A stretch of 64,000 nucleotides of DNA from Actinomadura cremea. Lineage in GTDB: Bacteria > Actinomycetota > Actinomycetes > Streptosporangiales > Streptosporangiaceae. Shown piece by piece: positions 1 to 10,062 of this stretch. The stretch is from assembly GCF_014648495.1 (NCBI RefSeq), contig NZ_BMRF01000003.1, positions 496,001 through 560,000 of the forward strand. The letters run 5' to 3'. A program made the translations under genes and the position numbers. The stretch's first letter is position 1, and each line of letters begins with the position of its first letter. The notes beneath the pieces are model-generated. The model was given only the letters and a program-made list of their open reading frames with translations. It was not told the DNA's origin and searched no databases.

Positions 1-59
1 CCCCGGGACCGACGGCCTCCGCTCCGCGGCGCCCCGCTCCGCCCGCCGGCGGGGCGGGG

Positions 60-665
60 TCAGTCGAGGGTGGGGCCGGTCACGGTCTCCAGGAGGCGGG
101 CGAGGCGGCGGCGCAGCCCCGGGCGTGCGCGGGCGTCCTCATCGCCGGCGGCGGCGCTGACCAGGTGCTGGGCGCCGTCGAACGACAGCAGGGTCTCCTG
201 CGGCGGGACCGTCAGCGCCTCGTGCGCGAGCCCCCGCAGCTCGCGGTCGCCGCTCTCGAGGGCCAGGACGGTCGCGCCCGTGCGGCGTGCGTCGTCCACC
301 CGTTCGAGCAGCGGGACGGGTGCGCCCTCCTCGGCGACGACGAACACGGTCTCGCCGCGCCGGGCATCCTCCAGCCGGTCCAGGCCGATCGCGAGGTGGG
401 CGGGCGCGCCCGGCGGCGGCGACCAGCGCACCAGCGTCGGGGCCAGCCCGGGGGCGCCGCCGAGCCGGCTCTCGTCGTCCAGGTGCGCCGCGAGGTGCCA
501 GGGGTCGTCGCCGGGCGTCCCGACCAGCAGCAGCCCGCCCGGTGTCCGCGACGTGCCCCGCAGCGCGCGGCCGAACTCGCTCGTCCGCTCCAGCCATCCG
601 GTGACGGACAGCACCTCGCGCAACATCGAGATCTGCTCGGCGTCCACGGGACCATGGTGCCGCAC
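60..665 (-). CDS. Conserved hypothetical protein, 201 aa
   Basis: Function is not recognised. The protein is soluble, with no signal peptide or membrane segment. Its middle part alternates hydrophobic strands (GGLLLVGTPG, GETVFVVAEEG, GATVLALESGD) with helices, a Rossmann-like pattern that vaguely recalls SIS sugar-binding domains; this is inference only. The C-terminus is Arg-rich. The start is a GTG without a visible ribosome site; GTG at 647 or ATG at 626 are alternatives. It is divergent from npdG with an 83-nt gap, so the two may share a promoter region. Confidence 0.6.
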   Translation of the reverse strand: MRHHGPVDAEQISMLREVLSVTGWLERTSEFGRALRGTSRTPGGLLLVGTPGDDPWHLAAHLDDESRLGGAPGLAPTLVRWSPPPGAPAHLAIGLDRLEDARRGETVFVVAEEGAPVPLLERVDDARRTGATVLALESGDRELRGLAHEALTVPPQETLLSFDGAQHLVSAAAGDEDARARPGLRRRLARLLETVTGPTLD

Positions 666-748
666 CGGGCACCGTCCGCAGGCCCGTTTCCGCCGATCGG
701 GGAGGCCGGGACGCGGCGGCCCGGGACCCGCCTGGCAGACTCGGCGGC

Positions 749-1444
749 ATGAGTGATCAGCAGCGGAAGAATCCCCACGACCTCCCGGACGCGAGCGGCC
801 TCACGATCGGGATCCTCGGCGGCACCGGCGACCAGGGCAAGGGCCTCGCGCGCCGGTTCGCGCTCGCCGGGCACCGGGTGACCATCGGCTCCCGCAAGGC
901 CGAGCGCGCCCAGGAGGCCGCCGACGACCTCGGCGCCGGCCTGCCGGTGTCGGGCGCGGAGAACCCGGTGGCGGCCGGGGAGTCCGACGTCGTGATCGTC
1001 GCCGTCCCGTGGGAGGGCCACCGGGCCACGCTGGAGTCGCTGCGGGACGAACTCGCCGGCAAGATCGTCGTGGACTGCGTGAACCCGCTCGGCTTCGAGA
1101 AGGGCAAGGGCGCCTTCGCGCTGCCGGTCGAGGAGGGCAGCGCCGCCGAACAGGCCGCCGCCGTCCTGCCGGACAGCCGCGTCGTCGCCGCCTTCCACCA
1201 CGTGTCGGCCAAGCTGCTGCTCGATCCCGCCGTCGAGGAGATGGAACTGGACGTCCTCGTCCTCGGCAACGACCGGGAGGCCACCGACCTCGTGCAGGCC
1301 CTCGCCGGCCGGATCCCCGGCATGCGCGGCGTGTACGGCGGCCGGCTCCACAACGCCGGCCAGATCGAGGCGTTCACCGCCAACCTGATTTCGATGAACC
1401 GTCGCTACAAAGCGCATGCGGGCATTCGCATCACCGATGTATGA
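749..1444 (+). CDS. npdG: NADPH-dependent F420 reductase (F420H2:NADP oxidoreductase)
   Basis: Moves hydride between reduced cofactor F420 and NADP in the cytosol. The N-terminal Rossmann motif GILGGTGDQGKGLARRFA is followed by IGSRKAERA, the NADP-phosphate-binding pattern typical of the Fno/NpdG family. The C-terminal part (RLHNAGQIEAFTANLISMN) matches the family's helical F420-side region. Length (231 aa) is normal. A -10-like CAGACT lies 7 nt before the ATG and no ribosome site is visible, so translation is probably leaderless. Presence of the gene implies an F420-using organism, as expected of actinobacteria. Confidence 0.92.
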   Translation: MSDQQRKNPHDLPDASGLTIGILGGTGDQGKGLARRFALAGHRVTIGSRKAERAQEAADDLGAGLPVSGAENPVAAGESDVVIVAVPWEGHRATLESLRDELAGKIVVDCVNPLGFEKGKGAFALPVEEGSAAEQAAAVLPDSRVVAAFHHVSAKLLLDPAVEEMELDVLVLGNDREATDLVQALAGRIPGMRGVYGGRLHNAGQIEAFTANLISMNRRYKAHAGIRITDV

Positions 1445-1634
1445 CGGTGTCCATGGCGTCGCACGCGGAACCAGAGGACCTGCGTCGGCCCCGTGCGGAG
1501 GCGAGCCACCGCGGTCGCGTGCGGAGCCGGGAGCGGGTGAAGCGGGAACCTGATCGCGCGGCGATCGTCCGCGAAGGCGGGGGCGGCGCCGTCCGGACAC
1601 GGGCGGCCGCCGCCGGAGGGCCGGGGGCGGCGCC

Positions 1635-2684
1635 GTGAGCACGAGGGCGCTCGTCCTGCTGCCCAAGGTGCGGACGGGCCCGCTGCGCGCCGTCGGGCAG
1701 CGCGTCGGGCTCGGCGTCCTCGCGGTGCTGGCCGTGGTGGCCGCCGTCTACCTGGGCCGGGACGGCTACCGCGACTCCGCCGACGGCGAGATCACGCTGC
1801 TGGACGCCTTCTACTACGCGACCGTGTCGGTCTCCACGACCGGGTACGGCGACATCACCCCGGTGAGCGACTCCGCCCGGCTCGTCAACATCCTCTTCGT
1901 CACGCCCGTGCGGGTGCTGTTCCTCATCGTCCTCGTGGGCACGACCCTCGAGGTGCTCGCGGAACGCACCCGCGAGGACTGGCGACAGTCACGCTGGAGG
2001 GCACGCGTGCGCGACCACATCGTGGTGACCGGATACGGGACGAAGGGCCGCAGCGCGATCAAGACGCTGCTGAGCACCGGCGTCCCACGCGACTCGATCG
2101 TCGTCGTCGACCCGGACGCGCGCGTCGTCGCCGAGGCGGCGGAGGCGGGCCTGGTCGGCGTCGTGGGGGACGCCACCCGCCGCTCCGTCCTCGAGCAGGC
2201 GGGCGCCCAGCGGGCCCGCGAGATCGTCGTGGCGACCGCGCGGGACGACACCGCGGTGCTGATCACGCTGACCGCGCGGCAGTTGAACCCGCGGGCCGGG
2301 ATCCAGGCGTCGGTGCGCGAGTCCGAGAACGTCCCGCTGCTGCGGCAGAGCGGGGCGGACCACGTCGTCACGTCGTCGGAGGCGGCGGGCCGGCTGCTCG
2401 GCGTCACCACCCGGCACCCCAACGTCGGCGACGTCATCGAGGACCTCCTCGACCAGGGGAGCGGCCTCGATCTCGTCGAGCGTCCCGTCGCGGACGGGGA
2501 GACCGGCCGCCCCCTCGGCGCGGTGGGGGAACCGGCGCTGGCGGTGGTGCGGGACGGCCGCATGCTCCCGTTCGACCACCCCGGCTGCGAGGCCCTGCGG
2601 CCGGGCGACCTGCTCATCGTCGCCCGCTCGTCCCGCCCCATGGCCTCCAAGCCCGCGCCCGATGACCCGTCCACCCGGGCCTGA
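1635..2684 (+). CDS. Two-TM potassium channel with cytosolic RCK (TrkA) domains
   Basis: Membrane potassium channel of the Kch/MthK type, 349 aa. Order: first transmembrane helix about residues 22-42, pore helix and selectivity filter TTGYGD at 68-73, second helix about 83-105, then a TrkA-N/RCK nucleotide-binding domain beginning at IVVTGYGTKG (about 129) and a TrkA-C domain (about 255-335). The RCK domain of this family gates the pore in response to nucleotide or cation ligands. The start is GTG at 1635. The preceding 190 nt after npdG show no gene. It converges on panB with a strong hairpin between them. Confidence 0.93.
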   Translation: MSTRALVLLPKVRTGPLRAVGQRVGLGVLAVLAVVAAVYLGRDGYRDSADGEITLLDAFYYATVSVSTTGYGDITPVSDSARLVNILFVTPVRVLFLIVLVGTTLEVLAERTREDWRQSRWRARVRDHIVVTGYGTKGRSAIKTLLSTGVPRDSIVVVDPDARVVAEAAEAGLVGVVGDATRRSVLEQAGAQRAREIVVATARDDTAVLITLTARQLNPRAGIQASVRESENVPLLRQSGADHVVTSSEAAGRLLGVTTRHPNVGDVIEDLLDQGSGLDLVERPVADGETGRPLGAVGEPALAVVRDGRMLPFDHPGCEALRPGDLLIVARSSRPMASKPAPDDPSTRA

Positions 2685-2690
2685 CACGAC

Positions 2691-2739
2691 GGCGCCCCCG
2701 CACGGTGCGTTCGCGGGGAACGCGCCGTGCGGGGGCGCC
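2691..2739. terminator. Bidirectional hairpin terminator between potassium channel and panB
   Basis: A 21-bp stem (2691-2711 with 2719-2739, one G-T wobble) closes a 7-nt loop in the gap between the two convergent genes. There is no long T-run, as usual for high-GC actinobacterial terminators. It could serve both strands. Confidence 0.8.
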
Positions 2740-2744
2740 GGCCG

Positions 2745-3596
2745 TTACTTGTAGGAGTGCTCGGCGGCCGGGTAGGAGCCGCCGACGACCTCGTCGGCGT
2801 AGGCGCGGGCCGCGTCGGCGAGAACGCCGTTCACGTCCGCGAACTTCTTGACGAACTTGGCGGTGTGGGGGGTGAGGCCCGCCATGTCCTGCCATACGAG
2901 GACCTGCGCGTCGGTGCCGCTGCCGGCGCCGATGCCGATCGTCGGGATGGACAGCGACGCGGTGACGCGCGCGGAGAGCTCCTCGGGGACGCACTCGAGC
3001 ACGACGGAGAACGCGCCCGCCGCCTCGAGGGCCTTGGCGTCGGCGATCAGCTCCTCGCCGGACTCGCCGCGGCCCTGCACCCGGTACCCGCCGAAGACGT
3101 TCACCGACTGCGGGGTGAGGCCGAGGTGGCCCATCACCGGGATGCCCGCGGCGACGAGGGCCTCGACCTGCGGCAGGATGCGGCGGCCGCCCTCCAGCTT
3201 GATCGCGTGGGCGCCGCTCTCCTTCATGAAGCGGGTCGCGGTGGTGAGGGCGTCGGACACGCCCGTCTGGTACGAGCCGAACGGCAGGTCGGCGACCACC
3301 ATGGCCCGCTTGGACCCGCGGACGACCGCGGCGGTCAGCGGGATCAGGTCGTCGACCGTCACGGGAATCGTCGAGTCGTAGCCGTAGACGACCATCGCGG
3401 CGGAGTCGCCGACGAGCAGCACGGGAATGCCGGCGTCGTCGAACACCCGCGCGGTGAGCGCGTCGTAGGCGGTGAGCATCGGCCACTTCTCGTGCCGCTG
3501 CTTGGCCGCCGCGATGTCGCGCACGGTGACCCTTCGTCCCCCCGTACCGCCGTACAGGGCGGTCGGCTGCGCGGGGGGTGCAACAGATGAGGACAT
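2745..3596 (-). CDS. panB: 3-methyl-2-oxobutanoate hydroxymethyltransferase
   Basis: First committed step of pantothenate synthesis: transfers a hydroxymethyl group from methylene-tetrahydrofolate to 2-oxoisovalerate, giving ketopantoate. 283 aa. Visible family residues are D64 in [10 protein letters not shown] and D103 in [10 protein letters not shown] (metal), E135 in IKLEGG, and the likely general base E201 in [10 protein letters not shown]. The ATG at 3596 is chosen because GGAGG lies just upstream; the reading frame stays open further 5' but without family similarity. It is divergent from the SpoIIE-type regulator with a 238-nt gap. No panC or panD is adjacent. Confidence 0.95.
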   Translation of the reverse strand: MSSSVAPPAQPTALYGGTGGRRVTVRDIAAAKQRHEKWPMLTAYDALTARVFDDAGIPVLLVGDSAAMVVYGYDSTIPVTVDDLIPLTAAVVRGSKRAMVVADLPFGSYQTGVSDALTTATRFMKESGAHAIKLEGGRRILPQVEALVAAGIPVMGHLGLTPQSVNVFGGYRVQGRGESGEELIADAKALEAAGAFSVVLECVPEELSARVTASLSIPTIGIGAGSGTDAQVLVWQDMAGLTPHTAKFVKKFADVNGVLADAARAYADEVVGGSYPAAEHSYK

Positions 3597-3834
3597 GCGA
3601 AACCTCCGGTCTTGAGGCGCCACGGTGGCGTACCCAGACGGAACCGATCGTGCCACTTGGTCAACGATTCGGGTAGCCCCGACATTCCACAATCTATTAG
3701 GGCGAGATAGGTGCAAAGTGTGGTTCGGCATCCGGTTTTCCGCACGGTAAGCCCGATCTTCTCCCCGCGTAACGGTGTCATGGCCCATACTGTCGCTGGA
3801 TACTGCTACGAGATCGGCTGTCTGGAGCGCGTCA

Positions 3835-5943
3835 GTGAGATCCGTCATGGCGCCGCGAGGCGACGTCCCCGGCCCCGACTCGGCGTCCCGAACCCTCGTC
3901 CTGGGCGTCGACGGTGCGCGGCGGATCGTCCAGTGCGGGCCCAACGTCCGCGCCGTCCTCGGACGGGAACCGGGAGAACTGGTCGGCCGCCCCGCCTGCG
4001 ACCTCGTCGCGGAGGAGGGCAAGGCCGAACTGGAGGCCATGCTGGAGGCCATCGGCGCGGGCCAGGAACGGCGCGGAGTACTGCCCGTGCTGAACCGCGG
4101 CGTCATGGTGTCGGCCGTCGTGACGGCGCAGCCCATGCTCGGCGGCGACGCCGGCGCGGCGCCCGCCGGGCTGCTGTACGTGCAGGTGGCGCTGCCCCCG
4201 AGCGAGCGCTACCAGGACCCGGCCCTCATGCGGCGCGCCCTGCTGGACGACCCGCTCACCCGGTTCGCCGACTCGCTCGACCTCGACCAGTCCGCGCGCA
4301 AGATCGTCGATGTGGTCGTCCCGCACTACTGCAACGCCGCGTCGGTACTGGTGCTGGAGAGCCTCGTCGCCGCCGACGAGGTGCACAGCGAGTCCGGCTC
4401 GGCCGTGATGCGCCGCATCGCCGTCACCTCCGACGACGACAACCCCGCGTGGACGTCGGCGTTCCCCGTCGGCGAGGTCCTCGTCTTCCCCGAGGGCACC
4501 CCGTACCACGAGGTCATGGACACCGCGCGTCCCGTCCACAAGCCCCACATCGACGCCGCCGCCGCCGACGCCATCGGACGGATCTGGCGGCGCGGCCCCG
4601 CAGGGGAACTGCTCGCCGACGTCTCCATGGTGCTGCTGCCGCTGATCGCGAACGACACCCTGCTCGGCTTCATCGCCTGCACCAGGGTCCCCGGCTTCCG
4701 CAAGTTCGACGCCTACGACGTCGAGATCGGCATGGAGTTCGCGGCCGGCGCCGCGATCGTCATCGAGAACGCCCGCCGCTACAGCCGCGAGCGCGCCACC
4801 GCCCTCGCCCTGCAGCGCAGCCTGCTGCCGAACCGGCTGTCGGCGCCGTCCTCGGTCGAGGTCCGGCACCGCTACCTGCCCGGCAGCAAGCTCGTCGAGG
4901 TCGGCGGCGACTGGTACGAGTCGATCGCGCTGCCCGGCGCCCGCGTCGCGCTGATCGTCGGCGACGTCGCCGGGCACGGCGTCCGCGCCGCCGTCACGAT
5001 GGGACGGCTGCGCACCGCCCTGCACACGCTCGCGAACCTGGAGCTGCCGCCCGCGGACGCCCTGCACGTCATGCACGAGCTGATGATCGAGCTCGGCGAG
5101 CAGGAACCCCACTTCGCCACCTGCGTGTACGCGGTGTACGACGCCACGACCGGCACCATCGAGATCGCCTCCGCCGGGCACCTGCCCCCGCTGCTCGCCG
5201 GTCCCGGCGGCGACAACGACTACCTGCGGGTGCCGCCCGCGCCGCCCCTCGGCGTCGCCGGGGGCGCCGCGATCGAGAGCCGCGAGTTCACCGTCGAGGA
5301 CGGCAGCCTGTTCGTCATCTACACCGACGGCCTCGTCGAGAACCGCGGCCGCGACATCGACGACGGCCTCGCCCGCCTCCGCACGATCTTCGGGCCCGAG
5401 TCGGTGGACCGTCCGATGGAGGACCTCGCGAAGGCCACCCTCGCCGGCGTCTACGCCGACCAGCACCGCGACGACATCGCCGTGCTGATCGCCCGGCTGC
5501 GCCGCCTCCCCGAGGACCTCCGCGCCTCCTGGACGCTGCCCGCCGACCCCGCCGCCGTGCGCCGCGCCCGCGGCCTCGTCCGCACCCGCCTCGCCGAATG
5601 GGGCCTCGAGGAGCTCGAGTACACCACCCAGCTGCTGATCTCCGAGCTGATCACGAACGCGTACCGGTACGCGCACGGCCCCATCGAGCTGCGCCTGCTC
5701 AACGAACGCACCCTCGTCTGCGAGGTCCTGGACCGGTCGGCCGCGCTGCCCCGCCTCCGCCGCGCCGAGGACGACGACGAGAACGGCCGCGGCCTCCTCG
5801 TCGTCAGCCAGCTCGCGCACCGCTGGGGCAGCCGCCGCACCGCCGCGGGCAAGGTCGTCTGGTGCGAGCAGGTCGTCCCCGGCGTCGACCCCGAACCCAT
5901 CGACGTCGACTCCACCTGGCCGGGCGAAAGCCACCATAGATAG
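3835..5943 (+). CDS. PAS-GAF-SpoIIE phosphatase with C-terminal HATPase domain
   Basis: Multidomain signalling protein of about 702 aa, probably acting on an anti-sigma/anti-anti-sigma switch. From the N-terminus: a PAS-like region; a GAF domain in the second quarter; a PP2C/SpoIIE phosphatase domain with [41 protein letters not shown] and [10 protein letters not shown] (the metal-binding Asp/Gly motifs are intact); and an RsbW-like HATPase with [12 protein letters not shown] and [16 protein letters not shown]. Such fusions pair a phosphatase with a serine-kinase/anti-sigma module. Start: GTG 3835 has GGAG 7 nt upstream; ATG 3847 or an earlier ATG at 3775 are possible. No partner STAS or sigma gene is nearby. 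Confidence 0.88.
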   Translation: MRSVMAPRGDVPGPDSASRTLVLGVDGARRIVQCGPNVRAVLGREPGELVGRPACDLVAEEGKAELEAMLEAIGAGQERRGVLPVLNRGVMVSAVVTAQPMLGGDAGAAPAGLLYVQVALPPSERYQDPALMRRALLDDPLTRFADSLDLDQSARKIVDVVVPHYCNAASVLVLESLVAADEVHSESGSAVMRRIAVTSDDDNPAWTSAFPVGEVLVFPEGTPYHEVMDTARPVHKPHIDAAAADAIGRIWRRGPAGELLADVSMVLLPLIANDTLLGFIACTRVPGFRKFDAYDVEIGMEFAAGAAIVIENARRYSRERATALALQRSLLPNRLSAPSSVEVRHRYLPGSKLVEVGGDWYESIALPGARVALIVGDVAGHGVRAAVTMGRLRTALHTLANLELPPADALHVMHELMIELGEQEPHFATCVYAVYDATTGTIEIASAGHLPPLLAGPGGDNDYLRVPPAPPLGVAGGAAIESREFTVEDGSLFVIYTDGLVENRGRDIDDGLARLRTIFGPESVDRPMEDLAKATLAGVYADQHRDDIAVLIARLRRLPEDLRASWTLPADPAAVRRARGLVRTRLAEWGLEELEYTTQLLISELITNAYRYAHGPIELRLLNERTLVCEVLDRSAALPRLRRAEDDDENGRGLLVVSQLAHRWGSRRTAAGKVVWCEQVVPGVDPEPIDVDSTWPGESHHR

Positions 5944-5987
5944 CGACGACGAGGTCCCTCCAGGGCCTGCCGCCGTGGGTGACGTGA

Positions 5988-7745
5988 TCAGAACCTCTCG
6001 CGCCAGCGGTTGGTGATGGGGAGGCGGCGGTCGCGGCCGAAGTTCTTCGGGGTGATCTTGGGGCCGGGCGGGTACTGGCGCCGCTTGTACTCGGCGATGT
6101 CGACCAGGCGGACGACGCGCTCGACGAGTTCGGGGGCGTGCCCGGCGGCGATGAGGGCGTCGCGGCCCATGTCGCGCTCGACGTAGTCGGCCAGGACGGC
6201 GTCGAGCAGGGGGTACTCGGGGAGGCTGTCGCGGTCGCGCTGGCCGGGGCGCAGTTCGGCGGACGGCTCCTTGACGATGATCGCCTCGGGGACGGGCTCC
6301 TGCCCGAAGGGGTGCAGGAAGGGCAGATCGGCGCCGAGGGCGGTGTTGCGCCAGCGGGCGAGGTCCCAGACGGTGGTCTTGAAGACGTCCTTGATCGGGG
6401 CGAAGCCGCCGGCGGAGTCGCCGTAGAGGGTGGAGTAGCCGGTGGCGAGCTCGCTCTTGTTGCCGCCGGTGAGGACGAGGTGGCCGTGCTCGTTCGACAG
6501 GCCCATCCACACGTTGGCGCGGATGCGGGCCTGCAGGTTCTCGGCGGCGAGGCCGTGCAGGTCCAGTTCGGCCTCGAACGCCTCGACCATCCGGGCGATC
6601 GGGACGATCCGGGAGTGCACTCCCTGGCGCTTCACGAGGTCCTCGGCGTCGGAGACCGAGCCCTCGGACGAGTAGCGGCTGGGCAGCAGGACGGCGTGCA
6701 CGTTCTCGGGGCCGATGGCGTCGGCGGCGATGGTGGCGACGAGGGCCGAGTCGATGCCGCCGGACAGGCCGAGGACGACCGAGCGGAACCCGTTCTTGCG
6801 GACGTAGTCGCCCGTGCCGAGGACGAGCGCCGCGTAGATCTCGGCGAGGTCGTCCAGGGGTTCGGCGACGGCCGGCGGTTCGGGGGCGTAGGCGGGCAGG
6901 GGGGCGGACGAGAGGGTGCGGCGCTCGATGGCGAAGGTGACGCCCCCGGACGCCTCGACCGACGACGGCCCCTCGACCGGCGACGCCTCGGGGAGGTCGA
7001 GGTCGGTGACGAGGAGGTGGTCGACGAACTGGGGGGCGCGCGCGATGAGGGCGCCGTCCGCGTCGACGATGACGGAGTCGCCGTCGAAGACCAGTTCGTC
7101 CTGGCCGCCGACCATGTTCACGTAGGCGAGGGCGCAGCCGGCTTCGCGCGCGCGCTTCGCGCACAGGTCGAGGCGGACGTCGTCCTTGTCGCGCTCGTAG
7201 GGGGAGGCGTTGACGGAGAGGAGGAGTCCGGCGCCCGCGGCGCGGGTCACGCCGGCGGGGCCGCCCTCCTGCCAGAGGTCCTCGCAGATGACGGTGGCGA
7301 CGTCGACGCCGTGCAGCCGGACGACGGGGAGCGTGTCGGCCCGCTCGAAGATCCGGTACTCGTCGAACACGCCGTAGTTCGGCAGGTGGTGCTTCGCGGA
7401 GCCGATCAGGATCTCGCCGCCGTGCAGCCACGCGACGGCGTTGAGCGGACGCCGGCCGCCGTCCCGGCGGTCGAGGTGGCCGACCACGACGGGCACGTCG
7501 CCCATGCCGGCGTCGGCGAGGCGCCGGGCGACGCCGCTGAGGGCATGCCGGGACGCCTCGACGAAGGACGGCCGCAGGGCGAGGTCCTCGACGGGGTAGC
7601 CGGTCAGTGCCATCTCGGGGAAGGCGACGAGGTGCGCGCCTGAGTCGGCGGCGATCCGCGTCCAGTCCACGATGAGGTCGGCGTTGCCGTCGAGGTCGCC
7701 GACGGTCGGGTTCACCTGCGCGAGCGCGATCCGGAGCTGTGCCAC
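5988..7745 (-). CDS. nadE: Glutamine-hydrolysing NAD+ synthetase
   Basis: Last step of NAD synthesis: amidates deamido-NAD using ammonia released from glutamine. 585 aa in two domains. The N-terminal nitrilase-type glutaminase shows the Glu-Lys-Cys triad E44 (FPEMALTGYP), K118 (GSAKHHLPN) and C154 (VICEDLWQ). The C-terminal synthetase domain has the ATP-pyrophosphatase loop SGGIDS at 328-333. Start is GTG 7745; TACCCT lies 6 nt before it, which suggests a leaderless message. An inverted repeat shared with nadA lies 31-45 nt upstream, over the presumed -35 region. The end of the MFS gene upstream overlaps that repeat. Confidence 0.96.
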   Translation of the reverse strand: MAQLRIALAQVNPTVGDLDGNADLIVDWTRIAADSGAHLVAFPEMALTGYPVEDLALRPSFVEASRHALSGVARRLADAGMGDVPVVVGHLDRRDGGRRPLNAVAWLHGGEILIGSAKHHLPNYGVFDEYRIFERADTLPVVRLHGVDVATVICEDLWQEGGPAGVTRAAGAGLLLSVNASPYERDKDDVRLDLCAKRAREAGCALAYVNMVGGQDELVFDGDSVIVDADGALIARAPQFVDHLLVTDLDLPEASPVEGPSSVEASGGVTFAIERRTLSSAPLPAYAPEPPAVAEPLDDLAEIYAALVLGTGDYVRKNGFRSVVLGLSGGIDSALVATIAADAIGPENVHAVLLPSRYSSEGSVSDAEDLVKRQGVHSRIVPIARMVEAFEAELDLHGLAAENLQARIRANVWMGLSNEHGHLVLTGGNKSELATGYSTLYGDSAGGFAPIKDVFKTTVWDLARWRNTALGADLPFLHPFGQEPVPEAIIVKEPSAELRPGQRDRDSLPEYPLLDAVLADYVERDMGRDALIAAGHAPELVERVVRLVDIAEYKRRQYPPGPKITPKNFGRDRRLPITNRWRERF

Positions 7746-7775
7746 GTCCCAAGGGTAATACGTCCGGGGTCGCTA

Positions 7776-7790
7776 TCGTCACTTTGACGA
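7776..7790 (-). promoter_or_regulatory. Candidate NAD-biosynthesis operator upstream of nadE
   Basis: Inverted repeat TCGTC-n5-GACGA with AT-richer flanks, 31-45 nt upstream of the nadE GTG, where a -35 element would lie if TACCCT (7752-7757) is the -10. A nearly identical site lies upstream of nadA at 36879-36893. Binding by an NAD-responsive repressor (for example of the NrtR type) is inferred; the regulator is not in the window. Confidence 0.6.
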
Positions 7791-9020
7791 CAATTGGCGG
7801 CGCCGGATCGCCGGAGCGAGGGCGAGCTGCCCGGCCGCGGCGGCGAGCGCGAGGGCCAGGCACGTCAGCCACAGCGCCGGGCCCCCGCCGAGGCCGAGCA
7901 GCTGGGTGCCCCCGAGCGGCGCCAGCAGGAACCCGCCCGACCAGGCCATCCCGTACAGGGCGTTGTACCGGCCGCGCAGGTCGGCGGGGGCCAGGTCGGC
8001 GACCACGGCCTGCAGGACGGCCGCGGCGACGATCTCGCCGCACGTCCACACCAGGATCGTCGCGGTGTAGGCGGGCAGCGACGAGGCGAGCGTCGTCAGC
8101 CCGTATCCGGTGCCGACGATGACGAACCCGGCGACCAGCACGAGGCTGTGGTCGCGGCGGCTCAGCCACGCGTTGACCAGGGGCGTGACGATGACGATCA
8201 GCACCCCGTTCGCCGCGATCGCCAGCCCGTACGCCTGCGCGCCGAGGCCGTCCTCCTTCATCGCCAGCGGCATGGTGGTCATGCCCTGCATCAGGACGAA
8301 CGTGTACAGCAGCGTGACGACGACGTAGGCGACCATCACACGGTCCCGCAGCGCCCGTCCGAACCCGCCCGGACCGGACGACGCCCGCGCCGCGCGGTCC
8401 CGCGTCTCGGGGACGGCGCGCCACACCAGCACGCCGAACGCGGCGCAGGTCAGGGCGTCGATCCAGAACAGCCACAGGAACCCCTGCCGGGCGAGCGACC
8501 CGCCGAGCACCATCGCGACGGCCCAGCCGAGGTTGACCGCCCAGAACAGCAGCCCGAAGGCGCGCGGACGGTCCGCCGGGGAGATCAGGTCGGCGACCAT
8601 CGCCTGCGACGCGGGCCGGTACATGTCCAGCAGCAGCCCGAGGGCCAGCGCGGACGCGGCGAGCGCCGGCAGGCCCTGGGCGTGGCCGAGGGCGAGCATG
8701 GCGACGCCCGTGCCGACGGTCGCGGCCGTCAGCGTGAAGCGGCGGCCGATGCGGTCGGCCAGGACGCCGCCGACGAGCTGCCCGGCGAGCGACCCGGCGC
8801 CCAGCAGCGCCATCACGGCGCCCGCCTGCGCGAGCGACAGGCCGCGCATGGTGGTCAGGTAGAGGCCGAGGAACGGTTCGACCATCGTCCCGAGCCGGTT
8901 GAGGAGGGTTCCCGCCCAGAGCACCCAGAAGGTGCGGGGGAAGCCGCCGATCCGGGGCTCCAGGAACGCCGCGACTCTGCCGGGCGGCGGGCCGAGGGGA
9001 GTGCCTTGCGCTGTGGTCAC
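7779..9020 (-). CDS. MFS transporter, probable efflux permease
   Basis: 413 aa with about 12 hydrophobic helices. The MFS signature between helices 2 and 3 is visible as GGVLADRIGRRF. The C-terminal half contains short cationic loops and ends in an Arg-rich tail. It resembles drug-exporting DHA1-type carriers; the substrate is unknown. Start GTG 9020. It is divergent from an ArsR-type regulator with a 54-nt gap, a classic regulator/exporter arrangement. Its stop codon overlaps the candidate nadE operator. Confidence 0.85.
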   Translation of the reverse strand: MTTAQGTPLGPPPGRVAAFLEPRIGGFPRTFWVLWAGTLLNRLGTMVEPFLGLYLTTMRGLSLAQAGAVMALLGAGSLAGQLVGGVLADRIGRRFTLTAATVGTGVAMLALGHAQGLPALAASALALGLLLDMYRPASQAMVADLISPADRPRAFGLLFWAVNLGWAVAMVLGGSLARQGFLWLFWIDALTCAAFGVLVWRAVPETRDRAARASSGPGGFGRALRDRVMVAYVVVTLLYTFVLMQGMTTMPLAMKEDGLGAQAYGLAIAANGVLIVIVTPLVNAWLSRRDHSLVLVAGFVIVGTGYGLTTLASSLPAYTATILVWTCGEIVAAAVLQAVVADLAPADLRGRYNALYGMAWSGGFLLAPLGGTQLLGLGGGPALWLTCLALALAAAAGQLALAPAIRRRQLSSK

Positions 9021-9074
9021 GCACCGATGCTCGGGGAGCCGGTGCGGCGGCGATAATGATTTAGGCTGGGCTTA

Positions 9075-10055
9075 ATGGTCGAGCTGGTGTTCGCCCCCGA
9101 CGACGTGGCGCGGGTCCGGTTCGCGTTCTCGCCGCTGTGGGAGATGGTGCGCAGCCTGCGAGTCCTCGCGGACCCGTCCGGCCACGCCCTGCACCTGCCC
9201 TGGGTCCACGCCGTCGGGCCCCGGCTGCGCGGCCTGGACCTGGAGCCGCTGCGGTGCCTCGTACCGTCCTGGGGGTACATCCCCGACTTCCTCACACCGC
9301 CGCCGGAGAGCCCGCTGCCCGACCTCGGCGCCGAGCTGGAGATCGTCCGGGCCACCCCGTCCGAGGTCGTCGCCGCCGAGCTGCGGTTCATGGCGCCCGA
9401 TCCGCGGCGGGCCGCGATGGCGGCGCGTCCCGAGCACACCCTGGCGGTGGTCGCCGAGCTGCTCGAGGGCTACTGGGCCGCGGCCGTCGAACCGTACTGG
9501 CCGCGGGTCCGCGACCTGCTGGAGGGCGACGTCCTGCGCCGGACCCGGGCCCTCGCCGCACAGGGCGCCGCCGGGGTGTTCGGCGACCTGCACGAGGCGG
9601 TCGCGTGGCGGGCGGGGACGCTGACGATCGACCGGCGCTGGGACTTCCGCGGCGAGCTGGCCGGACGCGGGCTGCTGCTGGTCCCGAGCGCGTTCGTGTG
9701 GCCGGAGGTGTCGGTGATGATCCCGCCCTACCAGCCCATGCTCAGCTATCCGCCGACCGGCGTCGCGGCGCTGTGGGAGACGCGCCGCCCCGCCGGACCG
9801 GACGGGCCCGCCGCGGCGCTCGCCGCGCTGCTCGGCCGGCGGCGCGCCGGACTGCTGCTCGCGCTCGCCACCCCGGCGTCCACGACCGCGCTGGCCGGAC
9901 GGCTGGGCGTGACGCCGGCGGCGGTCAGCCAGCATCTCGGCGTGCTGCGCGCCTGCGGGCTCGTCGCCGGGCACCGCCTCGGCCGCCGCGTGCTGTACGC
10001 CCGGACGCCCGCGGGCGACGCCCTCGCCGACGCGCCGCGCACGGCGGCGCGCTGA
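9075..10055 (+). CDS. ArsR-family transcriptional regulator with large N-terminal domain
   Basis: 326 aa. The C-terminal 80 residues form an ArsR-type winged helix: TTALAGRLGVTPAAVSQHLG is the helix-turn-helix, followed by GRRVLYARTPAGDAL as the wing. The long N-terminal part (VFAPDDVARVRFAFSPLWE) is the type often annotated DUF5937 in actinobacteria and presumably senses a ligand. TAGGCT lies 7 nt upstream of the ATG, so the message is probably leaderless. It likely controls the divergent MFS gene; that link is inferred from arrangement only. Confidence 0.82.
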   Translation: MVELVFAPDDVARVRFAFSPLWEMVRSLRVLADPSGHALHLPWVHAVGPRLRGLDLEPLRCLVPSWGYIPDFLTPPPESPLPDLGAELEIVRATPSEVVAAELRFMAPDPRRAAMAARPEHTLAVVAELLEGYWAAAVEPYWPRVRDLLEGDVLRRTRALAAQGAAGVFGDLHEAVAWRAGTLTIDRRWDFRGELAGRGLLLVPSAFVWPEVSVMIPPYQPMLSYPPTGVAALWETRRPAGPDGPAAALAALLGRRRAGLLLALATPASTTALAGRLGVTPAAVSQHLGVLRACGLVAGHRLGRRVLYARTPAGDALADAPRTAAR

Positions 10056-10062
10056 CGCGGGA

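Noticed and set aside
3832-9024. A very long open reading frame on the minus strand, spanning several genes
   Set aside because: It is antisense or out of frame to well-supported genes (SpoIIE-type regulator, nadE, MFS), has Arg/Pro-rich composition and no recognisable domain. Long empty frames are common in high-GC DNA.
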